Assembly: GCA_947630255.1 (NCBI GenBank)
Contig: CANRGU010000012.1
Coordinates: forward strand, 1-19,595
Origin: an uncultured Clostridia bacterium
GTDB taxonomy: Bacteria; Bacillota; Clostridia; TANB77; CAG-508
Length of the DNA stretch: 19,595 bases
Direction of reading: 5' to 3'
Shown here: positions 8,385 through 16,752 of the stretch, piece after piece
Layout: each line of letters opens with the position of its first letter
Numbering within the stretch: position 1 is the first letter of the stretch
Position numbers and translations under genes: made by a program
Notes under the pieces: generated by a model
Databases searched by the model: none
Told to the model about the DNA's origin: nothing
The model's input: only the letters and a program-made list of their open reading frames with translations

Positions 8385-9318
8385 TTACAATGAAAAGTTT
8401 ATTCCTCGTGCTACTACATCTTTCATGTTTTCTATTAAATCATCTATTTCTTTTGGTGTTACTATTAAATTGTATTCTTTAGGTATTAATGCATCTCTTA
8501 TAATACCATATTTGTCTTCATCTTTTAGTTTATTCAAATACTCATTTGAATTTCCTTCATCTTGCAATTTTTCAATAAATATATCTATACTATCTGCTGC
8601 AATTGTTGCTGCATCTACAACCATTGGTACACCTATTGCAATTACTGGAACTCCAACAGTATTTACACTTATTTCATTTCTTTTATTTCCTACTCCCGCT
8701 CCTGGCACAATTCCTGTATCTGATAATTGTACTGTACTACTTATTCTTTCTATACTTTTTGATGCTAAACTATCTATGACTATTATAAGTTTTGGTTTAA
8801 TATTATCTACAATTCCTTTAATAACTTCCATTGTTTCTATTCCAGTTGTTCCAAGTACTCCTGGTGCTATTGCACTTACTGGTCTTGCATTTTCGTCTAA
8901 ATATTGTGGTGCATATTTAATTAAATGTCTTGTAATATCTATTTCAGAAACTACTTTTGGTCCGAAGTGAATCTGGTGTTACATATATATTTCCAAGTCC
9001 TACAACTAAAATATCTCCTTTACTTTCTACGTGCTTATTTATAAGTTCTTTTAGTTCTTTTGTAACTATTTCTGATGCTTTTTGTATTTCTGCTTCTTCT
9101 GCAACTTTTAAATCTTTTATATCAATTGTAATATAGGTGCCAATTGGCTTTCCTATTGCTTCTTCTCCTTGTTTATCTGTTATTTTTACTCTGTTTGTTT
9201 TTATATTATTTCCTTCGTCAATGGTTTCTGTTTCAACTCCTGGTATTTCATCTAATTTATTTGCTTTTCTAAAAATGTCTCTTCTTTCATCCGCCATATC
9301 TGTATTAAAATTTATCAT
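8385..9318 (-). CDS. gpr: Germination protease Gpr, read through one +1 shift at CGG
   Basis: Joined across the shift, the protein has 310 residues, normal for clostridial Gpr. Gpr is the atypical aspartic endoprotease that is made as a zymogen in the forespore and degrades small acid-soluble spore proteins on germination. Landmarks are the N-terminal FNTDMADERRD, VVGLGNIYVTPDSLGPKVV across the shift, GVLGTTGIET, LIIVIDSLASKS and VPGAGVGNKR. The conserved aspartates of the PDSLGP and VIDSLA blocks are candidates for the catalytic pair. The upstream frame ends five codons after CGG; skipping the C at 8964 restores Gly119 and everything after it. An AGAGGTGA ribosome binding site lies inside a hairpin before the start. 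Confidence 0.92.
8961..8964 (-). other. +1 frameshift site CTT-CGG-A (Leu-Gly)
   Basis: In-frame CGG in gpr with C at 8964. The zero frame stops after RTKSSF. Skipping the C reads GGA (Gly119) in the conserved DSLGPKV motif. Confidence 0.88.
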
Positions 9319-9321
9319 ATA

Positions 9322-9362
9322 AAAATCACCTCTTTACTATTTTTAGTAAAAAAGGTGATTTT
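9322..9362 (-). terminator. Hairpin between recG and gpr that includes the gpr ribosome binding site
   Basis: On the minus-strand RNA, AAAAUCACC-U-UUUUUACU pairs with AGUAAAGAGGUGAUUUU, with one G-U pair and one bulged U, giving a stem of about 17 bp. The RNA continues into a short U run and then the gpr start. It could terminate recG transcripts. The 3' arm contains the AGAGGUGA site, so a transcript reading through from recG would have gpr translation masked. Confidence 0.6.
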
Positions 9363-9389
9363 ATACAGCTATTTTGTATAATCTGTTTC

Positions 9390-11436
9390 TTATATTTCAA
9401 TTCTATCTTTAAATTTATTTTGAATTTGCATTTTAAGTTGCACGTTTTTTTCTTTTTCTAAATTTGGATCATCTTCCATAATCTTAATTGCTACACTTTG
9501 GATGGATTTAAGCATTTCAACATCTTCAAATAAATTTGCAATTTTAAGTTCTGGAAGTCCATGCTGTCTTGTTCCAAAGAATTCTCCTGAGCCACGAAGT
9601 TCCAAATCTTTTTCAGAAATTACAAATCCATTATTAGTTTCTGTCATAACTTTCATTCTTTGTCTAATATTTTCACTATTTCCTTGATATTTTAATATAC
9701 AATAAGATTTATAACTTCCACGTCCTACTCTTCCTCTTAATTGATGAAGAGTTGCAAGTCCAAATCTTTCTGCATTTTCTATAACCATTATATTACTATT
9801 TGGAACATCTACTCCGACTTCTATAACAGTTGTTGAGATTAAAACTTGTATTTTTCCATCTTTGAATCTCTCCATTATTTCATCTTTTTCTTTAGGTTTT
9901 AGTTTTCCATGTAGATATTCAACAGTATATCCATTAAATATTTGTTTATATTTCTCGAATAATTCTAATACAGATTTTGCATCTATTTCTTCTGATTCTT
10001 CTACTAATGGACAGACAATATAGCATTGTCTTCCTTCATCTAGGTGTTTTTTTATAAAATTATTTACTCTTTCTTCCATTCCCTTTGTTACTGCAAATGT
10101 GTCTATCTTTTTTCTATTTGGTGGAAGCTCGTCTATTATAGAAATATCCAAATCCCCATAAAGAATAAGTGCAAGTGTTCTTGGTATTGGGGTTGCTGTC
10201 ATAACTAATACATCTGGGCTTTCTCCTTTATTATTAATTGTTCCCCTTTGTCTTACTCCAAATCTATGCTGTTCATCAGTTACTGCAAGTCCTAAATTTT
10301 TAAACACAACATTTTCTTCAAGTAAGCTATGTGTACCTATTAAAATGTCTATTTCTCCATTTTGAAGTCTTTCTAAAATATCTTCTTTTTGTTTTTTTGT
10401 AATTCCGCTTACTAATAACTCACATTTTATATTAAATCTTGATAAAATATCTTCAAAATTTTTTAGATGTTGCTTTGCAAGTATTGCAGTAGGTGCCATT
10501 ACAGCCACTTGATAGCCTGATTTTACTGCTTTATATGCTGCAACTATTGATACTGCTGTTTTTCCGTGAGCCAACATCTCCTTGAAGAAGTCTATTCATA
10601 GGAGTTTCTTTTTCCATATTATTGTCTATTTCTTCTAATACTCTTGTTTGTGCTTTTGTAAGTTTAAATGGAAGCTGTTCTATTACATCTTGCATTTTAA
10701 CATTTTTATCAAATTTTATTCCCTTTTTATTTGCGCTATATTTATTTTTTAAATTAAGAAGTGCAAGTTGCATAACTAATAATTCTTCAAATACTAGCCT
10801 TTTTTTTGCCTTATTGTATTCTTCAAAATTTCTTGGAAAATGTATATCGTGAATTGCTTTATTAATATCATCTAATTTATATTCATCTATTAAATAACTA
10901 GGCAAAGTTTCTTCTAAATCTTCGTTTACTTCTTTTAGCCCATTTTCTATGATTTGCCTTATCACATTTTGTGACAGATTATATGTAAGTGGATATAGCG
11001 GAATTATTTTACCCGTATTTTTATTTGTACTTTCATCATCAAATACTGGTGAATTCATTTCAATAAATCCAATTCTTTTCTTTACTTTTCCATAGAATTT
11101 ATAGCTTTGGCCAAGTTTAAATCTATTTTTTAAGTAGCCTTGATTAAACCAAGTAATTTGGCATAAACCTGTTTCATCTCTTACAGATAGCTTGTATATA
11201 ACCATGTTTCTTCTGATTCTTTTTTCCATCATTTTTGAAACACAAATAGCCTCAATAAGAGCTTCTTCTCCATCTTCTAACTCTGCAATGCGCCTTGGCT
11301 TTCCTCTATCTTCATAATCTCTTGGAAAATATGTTATTAAATCTTCTAAAGTAAATATACCTAAAGTATTTAAAAGTTTTGCCCTTGCAGGTCCTACTCC
11401 TTTTATGAACTTTACATCTTTACTTAAATCTAACAT
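9390..11436 (-). CDS. recG: ATP-dependent DNA helicase RecG, read through one +1 shift at CGG
   Basis: Joined across the shift, the protein has 681 residues, the usual RecG length. RecG remodels stalled replication forks and branch-migrates Holliday junctions. The N-terminal wedge/OB domain begins FIKGVGPARAKLLNTLGI (about 10-27). The Walker A motif GDVGSGKT (about 286-293) is exactly where the shift lies. DEQHRFGVRQRG (387-398), MTATPIPRTLAL and the late helicase motif LHQLRGRVGRG follow. The upstream frame reads GDVGSRK and stops at residue 301; skipping the C at 10566 restores the Gly of GSGKT. Without the shift no ATPase would be made. It starts three bases after the recD2 stop, with GAAGGAG inside the end of recD2. 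Confidence 0.95.
10563..10566 (-). other. +1 frameshift site TCA-CGG-A (Ser-Gly) inside Walker A
   Basis: In-frame CGG in recG with C at 10566. Skipping the C gives TCA-GGA-AAA-ACA, the Ser-Gly-Lys-Thr of the ATP-binding loop. Confidence 0.92.
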
Positions 11437-11439
11437 TTA

Positions 11440-13649
11440 TTACTCCTTCATCAATTTGTATTTAAGTCCAGTATTTCTCTTTTTTATATCCGTGTTTTGA
11501 ATCATAAAATCAATAATATTTTTGTTGCTAATAACTATTAAAAGTTCTTTTGCACGAGTTAGTGCAGTGTATAGTAGATTTCTTGTAAGTAGCATTGGTG
11601 AGCTTTGAGGTATTGCAAGTATTACTACATCAAATTCGCTACCGTTGTGATTTATGTATTGTTATTGCGTAGCTATGTTCAAGTTCATCAAGATTTGTAA
11701 AATCGTACCAAGCTATTTTTTCATCATCAAATATTACTTCAATTTGTTTTTCGTCTTCGTCAATTGCACTTATTCTGCCAAGTTCTCCGTTGAAGATTCC
11801 AGCTCCCGCTTCTATTTTATCTTCTACTTCTTTTTCCCAATAGATATCATAATTATTTTTTACTTGCATTACTCTGTCTCCTGGTCTAAATACTCTTCCA
11901 CCATGCTGTTTTTCTAAATCTGTTTTTGGGTTAAGCACATTTTGGAGCTCCTTATTTAGTTCTTTTGTACCAAGCATTCCTTTTTTTGTTGGAGTAAGAA
12001 CTTGTATATTCTTAAAGAAATCATAGTCTCCATAGTTTTGAAGTCTTCCAGAGCAAAGTGAAATAACGTCATTAAGTATTTTTTCTTGCGTAATTTCATT
12101 TATATAAAAGAAGTCATTTAGTTTATCTTTTGATTCTTCTGCTACAATAAATCCTTCTCCATTATTTACTCTGTGCGCATTTGTTATTATTTTACTTTTT
12201 GCTGCTTGTCTAAATATTTTGTTTAATTCTATTGTAGTAATTGCATTTGACTCTATTATATCTTGCAAAACATTACCAGGTCCTACTGATGGAAGCTGAT
12301 TTACATCTCCCACTAATATTAATTTTGTTCCTAAATAAATTGCTTTTAAAATATGATTCATTAAGAACATATCTACCATAGACATTTCATCTATTATTAC
12401 CACATCTGCATCTATTGGAACTACTGGATAATCTACTGATAAATAATCTGCTTGGTCATCTTGCTTTCTTATTTCTAATAATCTGTGTATAGTTGTTGCT
12501 TCTTCTCCAGACTGCTCTTGCATCCTTTTTGCAGCTCTTCCTGTTGGAGCACAAAGTACAACTTTCATTTTTCTTGTTTTGTAAATATCTATTATTGTTT
12601 TTATTATTGTGGTTTTACCAGTTCCGGGGCCTCCTGTAATTATACATACATTATTATCATTTACAGCTTTTATTGCCTCTCTTTGTTCTTCTGATAATAT
12701 TATATCTTGTTTTTCTTCTGCTTTTTCAAGCTCTGCCTTAAAATTCTTTATCTTTTTTATGTTTTTTGCTTCATCTAATGCAATTAATTTGTCTGCTATA
12801 TTTTTTTCTGCAACATAGAAATTATTAAGATACACCCATTCTCTGTCTTCTCTTTCTTCTAAGTAAATTCCTTCACTTGCTTTTAAGTTTATAATTTCTT
12901 CTTCTATTTGAGGCTTGTCTATACTTAATAAATCTGATACAAATTTAACTAAATTTTCATATATTACACAAGAATTGCCATTATTGCTTGCAATAATTAA
13001 ACTATATTTTATTGCACTTTCTATTCTCTTTGGATTTTCTTTTGATATTCCTAAATCCATTGCCATTTTATCTATTTTTTTAAAGTCCACTCCATATGTA
13101 ATATCTATTAATATATATGGATTTTCTTCTATTTTTTCTATTGCGTCTTTACCTAGAGCTTCATATACTTTTTTGCTGTTTTGACTTGCTATTCCGGAAT
13201 CTTTCTAAAAAGCCTACAATTTGCCATAGCTCCCACTTTTCGTTAAATTCATTTGCAATTTCTATTGCTCTTTCTTTTGTTATTCCTTTTACATTTGCTA
13301 ATTTATATGGTTCAAATTTAAAAACAGCTATTGTTTCTTCTTTGAAATTATCAACTATTCTTTTTGCTGTTGCAGGACCTACTCCTTTTATTATTCCACC
13401 TGCTAAATATTTTTCTAATGCTTCTAAAGTTTCTGGCATTATTTTTTCAAAAGTCTGTATTTTAAACTGTTTTCCATAGTCAGGATGATTTACAAAATTT
13501 CCAACTAATTTTAGGCTATCTCCCTTGTTTATAAAAGGTAGATAGCCTACTATTGTTTCTAAACTTTCATCTGTTTCAAATTCTGCTATTGTATAACTAT
13601 TCACTTCATTTTGATATATAATTTCAGAAATTTGTCCTTTTAATTCCAA
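11440..13649 (-). CDS. recD2: RecD2-type ATP-dependent helicase, read through two +1 shifts at CGG
   Basis: Joined across both shifts, the protein has 735 residues, as expected for RecD2 (YrrC), an SF1B 5'-3' helicase acting in recombination and repair without RecBC. The N-terminal domain includes GGIIKGVGPATAKRIV and IVGFLERF-GIASQNSKK across the first shift. The helicase core has Walker A GGPGTGKTT (about 339-347), IIDEMSM (about 418-424), QLPSVGPG, and the SH3-like GELGRI region. IHKSQ-GSEFD lies across the second shift, followed by YTALTRAK. The start is a TTG with AAAGGAG seven bases before it. The first shift is at C13196 (Gly152) and the second at C11644 (Gly669). The recG start lies three bases after its stop, indicating an operon. 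Confidence 0.93.
11641..11644 (-). other. +1 frameshift site CAA-CGG-T (Gln-Gly), zero-frame stop immediately after
   Basis: In-frame CGG in recD2 with C at 11644. The next zero-frame codon is TAG. Skipping the C reads GGT-AGC-GAA, giving the HKSQGSEFD helicase motif with Gly669 and the 67-residue C-terminus. Confidence 0.9.
13193..13196 (-). other. +1 frameshift site TTC-CGG-A (Phe-Gly)
   Basis: In-frame CGG in recD2 with C at 13196. Zero-frame reading ends after eleven codons. Skipping the C reads GGA (Gly152) and continues into the helicase core, which the upstream frame would lack entirely. Confidence 0.9.
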
Positions 13650-13700
13650 TGTTTTTCTCCTTTACACTAATTATATATCACAAATAAAGCTATATGTAAA

Positions 13701-14054
13701 TTATTTTTTATCCATATTGTCTATTAAATCTTTGCAATTTTTCCAGTCCATAAGATTTATAATGTTGTAATCTGACTCAAGTTTTTTTGCTATTTCTTTT
13801 GTTTTATCATTAGAGCCTAAATCTGTTATTATAACATTTTTTACAGATTCTTCTTTTCCATATAATATTCTAAACAAAATTGAACGCATAAATCCTTCTA
13901 TTTTTTCTTCTTGATTTTTTACTGCAATTATAAAATATATACCATCAGATTCTAAATTAGTACATGTACATATATAATATATAGTTTTTATTATTTCTAT
14001 TAAGCCATATAACGCAAGTACCCAAATTACAGCATTTGTAATAAAATCTAACAT
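13701..14054 (-). CDS. Small membrane-anchored protein with a GT2-like fragment
   Basis: The 117-residue protein has an N-terminal hydrophobic segment (about residues 4-24). A cytoplasmic part follows with GIYFIIAVKNQEEKIEGFMRSI and IITDLGSNDKTKEIAKKLE. The latter resembles the start of a GT2 glycosyltransferase fold (the D-x-S-x-D-x-T element), but the protein is too short to contain a full catalytic domain and no DxD-acceptor region is seen. It may be a degenerate or regulatory relative. I chose the ATG at 14054 because AGGAG lies eight bases before it; an in-frame GTG at 14063 overlaps that site. It precedes recD2 by 51 bases on the same strand. Function unknown. Confidence 0.6.
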   Translation of the reverse strand: MLDFITNAVIWVLALYGLIEIIKTIYYICTCTNLESDGIYFIIAVKNQEEKIEGFMRSILFRILYGKEESVKNVIITDLGSNDKTKEIAKKLESDYNIINLMDWKNCKDLIDNMDKK

Positions 14055-14166
14055 ATAATTCACTCCTGTGGTATTATATGTTTTAAATTCATCTGCCGTT
14101 ACAGGTATTTACCCGGTTTTTTTAATATTTTATATAATCTCTTTATTTACATATTAAATTTTTAAC

Positions 14167-15099
14167 CTATATACTCATGTAACATTTTTCTTTAATAAAT
14201 TTCTTTATTTGTTTTACATCTTTTCCTTCATAATATGGAATAAGCAAATCTTTAAATTCTTCTGTTAATTCTGCTGGAATTGCTATAATTCCTTTTCCCT
14301 TTGAAATTAAATAATGATTACTATATATTACTGATGTTCTTTTATTTCCATCGATAAATACTTGTTTTTTCATTGTATATAATAAAAGTTCTATAGCTCT
14401 GTCTATATCATCTAGTTTTTTATCAAAAATTTCTTTTAATTCTTCTTTGATGACACTTTCAATTGGTAAATCTGGCTTCCAAGTTGTTCCGCCAATATTT
14501 ACTGGAACATTTCTAACCTTTCCTGCTGAATAGTAAAATCCTTCTTCTACCATTTTATTGATTTCACACAATAATGCAAAATTAGTATCACTTAATATAA
14601 CATTTTTATTTAATATAAATTCCCAAGCATGTTTTAAATTTACTATTTTTAAAATATCTTCAGATGTCATATTATTTACTTTTCCACCTTCAATAATGCT
14701 TTCTGTATCTGCAAATGTAGTTGCAACTCCTTCTAATATTGCTTGTTTATAAATAGTATCTACTAAATGTCTTTTTGCAAAATCTATATTTTGTTTTACT
14801 TTTTCGGAAAGTTCTTTTTCAATATAATTCAATTGTTTTAATTCTTTATTTATTTCTCTTATTTGTTTTTTTAGCTCTTTTGCCTTAATGCTATTGTTTA
14901 ATACCAAGTTATATAGTTCTTCAGAATATTCTCCAACATATTTTGTTAGAGCTAATCCATCTTCTCTATAATGTACATATATATATTTGTTTGAATCTTT
15001 TTCTCTTATTTCAACAGAACCATAAGTAAGCAATTGTAATTCATGTTCAAGTAATTGTTTGTTTTGAAGAAGCCTCATAATATCCATATTTTCTTCCAT
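14167..15099 (-). CDS. Fic-domain protein with Gln in place of the catalytic His
   Basis: The 310-residue protein has a helical, coiled-coil-like N-terminal third (about 60-110) and a Fic domain after it. An inhibitory-helix-like TESIIEGG lies near 132-139, NIGGTTWKPDLP near 201-212 matches the substrate-flap region, and the Fic motif at 246-254 reads QVFIDGNKR. Canonical Fic enzymes have HxFxxGN(G/K)R and use the His to transfer AMP or another nucleotide group. Here Gln replaces it, while Phe, Asp, Gly-Asn and Arg remain. Loss of AMP transfer, or use of another reaction, is therefore likely but not proven. The start has AAAGGAG nine bases upstream. No small antitoxin gene is beside it. A strong promoter with repeated elements precedes it. 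Confidence 0.85.
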   Translation of the reverse strand: MEENMDIMRLLQNKQLLEHELQLLTYGSVEIREKDSNKYIYVHYREDGLALTKYVGEYSEELYNLVLNNSIKAKELKKQIREINKELKQLNYIEKELSEKVKQNIDFAKRHLVDTIYKQAILEGVATTFADTESIIEGGKVNNMTSEDILKIVNLKHAWEFILNKNVILSDTNFALLCEINKMVEEGFYYSAGKVRNVPVNIGGTTWKPDLPIESVIKEELKEIFDKKLDDIDRAIELLLYTMKKQVFIDGNKRTSVIYSNHYLISKGKGIIAIPAELTEEFKDLLIPYYEGKDVKQIKKFIKEKCYMSI

Positions 15100-15154
15100 A
15101 ATATATTTCTCCTTTAAAATATAAAACTTTTTATTAGTTTCATTTCATATATAT

Positions 15155-15183
15155 ATTATAGCACAAAATTCATAAAATGTGAA
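15155..15183 (-). promoter_or_regulatory. Strong promoter of the fic gene
   Basis: An extended -10 box TGC-TATAAT (TATAAT at 15155-15160) and a TTCACA -35 box at 15178-15183 are separated by 17 bases. The -35 box lies inside a 12-bp inverted repeat, suggesting control by a DNA-binding protein. Confidence 0.7.
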
Positions 15184-15222
15184 ACTTTTTTTATGTTTTT
15201 TATGAATTTTGTTTCACATTTT
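15163..15222. repeat. Two interleaved inverted repeats over the fic promoter
   Basis: Arm A (ACAAAATTCATAAAA, 15163-15177) has a perfect 15-bp complement at 15198-15212. Arm B (AAAATGTGAAAC, 15174-15185) has a perfect 12-bp complement at 15211-15222. The order A-B-A'-B' means the two cannot form one simple hairpin. They overlap the -35 region and look like an operator or an alternative-pairing element. Confidence 0.7.
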
Positions 15223-15240
15223 TTTAGACTATTGTTTGTC

Positions 15241-16386
15241 TTAAATTTTGGCAAAAAAGGGGTCTGTCCCCTTTTTTGCCAGACTCACTACCTTTTCCCA
15301 TGGGAGGTCTTTGTCTCCAAAGTGACCATAGTTTGTTGTTTTTGTGTATATTGGTTCTCTTAAGTTTAGATATTCTATTATTCCATTTGGTGTTAAGTCA
15401 AATTTATTTTCTATTTTCTCTATTATTTTTTCTTCTGGAATTGTATTTGTTCCAAATGTATTAATAAATATAGATAAAGGTTTTTCCATCCCTATTGCAT
15501 AAGATACCTGAAGTTCACATTTTTTTGCAAGTCCACTTGCAACTACTGATTTTGCAACATGACGAAGCATATACGTAGCACTTCTGTCAACTTTACTTGC
15601 GTCTTTTCCAGAAAATGCTCCTCCTCCATGTTTTGCGTATCCGCCATAAGTATCTACAATTATTTTTCTTCCAGTAAGCCCTGTATCTCCCAAAGGACCT
15701 CCTATTACAAATCTTCCTGTTGGATTTACATATATTTTTGTATTTTCATCTATATATTTTTTATCTACAACTTTATTTATTACTTTTTCTATAATATCTT
15801 TTTTCATATCATCTAAATTTACATTTTCTAAGTGCTGATTAGATATTAGTATAGTTTCGATTCTTTTTGGTATATCATCTTCATACTCTACTGTTACTTG
15901 TACTTTTCCATCTGGTCTTAAATAGTCTATTTCTTTATTTTTTCTAACTTCTGTAAGTCTTTTCGCAAGTTTATGAGCTACAGAAATAGCGAAAGGCATA
16001 AGTTCTTCTGTTTCGTCAGATGCATAGCCAAACATAATACCTTGATCACCTGCTCCACCTACATCTACTCCCATTGCTATATCTTGACTTTGTTTTGTTA
16101 TATTTGTTTCTACTCTACATGTTCTATAATCAATGTCAGTATTTTCATTGTCATATCCTATTTCTTTTAAAACATTTCTTGCTAATTGCTCTACATTGAT
16201 TTTAGCATTTGTTGTAAGCTGTCCTGCAATAGTTATTAAATTTTTTGATGCAAATGTTTCTACTGCAACTCTTGAATATTTGTCTTGTTTTAAACATTCA
16301 TCTAAAATAGTGTCTGAAATTAAATCACAGACTTTGTCTGGATGTCCTTCTGTTACACTTTCTGATGTAAAATAATATTTTTTCAT
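15241..16386 (-). CDS. metK: S-adenosylmethionine synthetase
   Basis: The 381-residue protein makes SAM from methionine and ATP in the cytoplasm as a tetramer. The signature motifs are present: TEGHPDKVCD (about 12-21), GGAGDQGIMFGYA (about 110-122), NPTGRFVIGGPLGDTGLTGRK and GGGAFSGKDASKVDRSA (about 254-270). I chose the ATG at 16386; an upstream in-frame ATG at 16398 directly abuts the AAGGAG ribosome binding site and is too close. The usual family ending after HFG...LPWEK is replaced by VVSLAKKGTDPFFAKI, most of which is encoded by the 31-nt hairpin repeat at 15250-15280. Expression is likely controlled by the SAM-I riboswitch upstream. Confidence 0.96.
   Translation of the reverse strand: MKKYYFTSESVTEGHPDKVCDLISDTILDECLKQDKYSRVAVETFASKNLITIAGQLTTNAKINVEQLARNVLKEIGYDNENTDIDYRTCRVETNITKQSQDIAMGVDVGGAGDQGIMFGYASDETEELMPFAISVAHKLAKRLTEVRKNKEIDYLRPDGKVQVTVEYEDDIPKRIETILISNQHLENVNLDDMKKDIIEKVINKVVDKKYIDENTKIYVNPTGRFVIGGPLGDTGLTGRKIIVDTYGGYAKHGGGAFSGKDASKVDRSATYMLRHVAKSVVASGLAKKCELQVSYAIGMEKPLSIFINTFGTNTIPEEKIIEKIENKFDLTPNGIIEYLNLREPIYTKTTNYGHFGDKDLPWEKVVSLAKKGTDPFFAKI
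15250..15280. repeat. Dispersed 31-nt hairpin repeat, copy 2, within the metK 3' end
   Basis: It has the same 13-bp arms (GGCAAAAAAGGGG / CCCCTTTTTTGCC) as the copy at 7615-7645, with one difference in the loop. It lies inside the metK reading frame, encoding about the last ten residues, and the stop codon is at 15241-15243. It may also terminate metK transcripts. Confidence 0.88.
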
Positions 16387-16436
16387 AAAAAAAACCATCT
16401 CCTTATTATTTATGTATCAAGAAATTATTTTTATAC

Positions 16437-16464
16437 AAAAAAACTTTGCAACAAATGCAAAGCT
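16437..16464 (-). terminator. Intrinsic terminator of the SAM riboswitch
   Basis: On the minus-strand RNA, CUUUGCA-UUUGU-UGCAAAG, extended by G-U and A-U pairs, is followed by a run of seven U. It sits between the aptamer and the metK start, as expected for the expression platform that stops transcription when SAM is abundant. Confidence 0.9.
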
Positions 16465-16484
16465 CCTTTTTCGATTTTATTAAA

Positions 16485-16590
16485 TATCATCATTCAAAGC
16501 GCTTTGCTTTGCCGGTATTAGCACCTTGTTTTATTACAGGTTGCTGTGGAGTCATTAAGCCGGATCTCTCGTCCACTCTTGATAACATAT
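16485..16590 (-). promoter_or_regulatory. SAM-I (S-box) riboswitch aptamer controlling metK
   Basis: The minus-strand RNA carries the S-box core in order: UUAUCAAGAG, GUGGA...GAUCCGGCUUAAUGA, the ACAGCAACC segment, AAGGUGCUAAUACCGGCAAAG, and a 3' UGAUGAU that pairs with the 5' GUUAUCA to close helix P1. S-box RNAs bind SAM and favour the downstream terminator, lowering expression of SAM and methionine genes. Position directly before metK fits. Identification rests on the conserved core sequences. Confidence 0.93.
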
Positions 16591-16597
16591 TGTAAAT

Positions 16598-16625
16598 ATT
16601 ATACTACTTTTTATACTATTGTCAA
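16598..16625 (-). promoter_or_regulatory. Promoter of the SAM riboswitch and metK
   Basis: A consensus TTGACA (16620-16625) and TATAAT (16598-16603) are separated by 16 bases on the minus strand. Transcription would start a few bases before the riboswitch aptamer. Confidence 0.85.
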
Positions 16626-16687
16626 TCTTTATTTATAAAACTATTACATATTTATTAGTTTTTGTTTCCTTTTTCTGATTTTTGGAA

Positions 16688-16693
16688 TATAAT
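16688..16693 (+). promoter_or_regulatory. Candidate -10 box of asd
   Basis: A TATAAT lies about 60 bases before the asd start. The -35 region is T-rich without a clear TTGACA. No lysine riboswitch is present in this short leader. Confidence 0.4.
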
Positions 16694-16752
16694 TAGTAAA
16701 TAAAAGTTAATTAGCTTTTATTTCTATTAAATACTCTCAAGGAGTGAATCTT

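Noticed and set aside
10560..10580. A prfB-like site with a Shine-Dalgarno stimulator upstream of the recG shift
   Set aside because: AAGGAG occurs upstream, but about eleven bases before the CGG instead of about three, and the other six sites show no such element.
14064..14166. Possible terminator or small RNA between the fic and small membrane protein genes
   Set aside because: Only a short GGTA/TACC palindrome is present, with no convincing stem followed by a T run.
16626..16752. Possible lysine riboswitch before asd
   Set aside because: The leader is too short and lacks the conserved lysine-riboswitch core; only a candidate promoter is visible.
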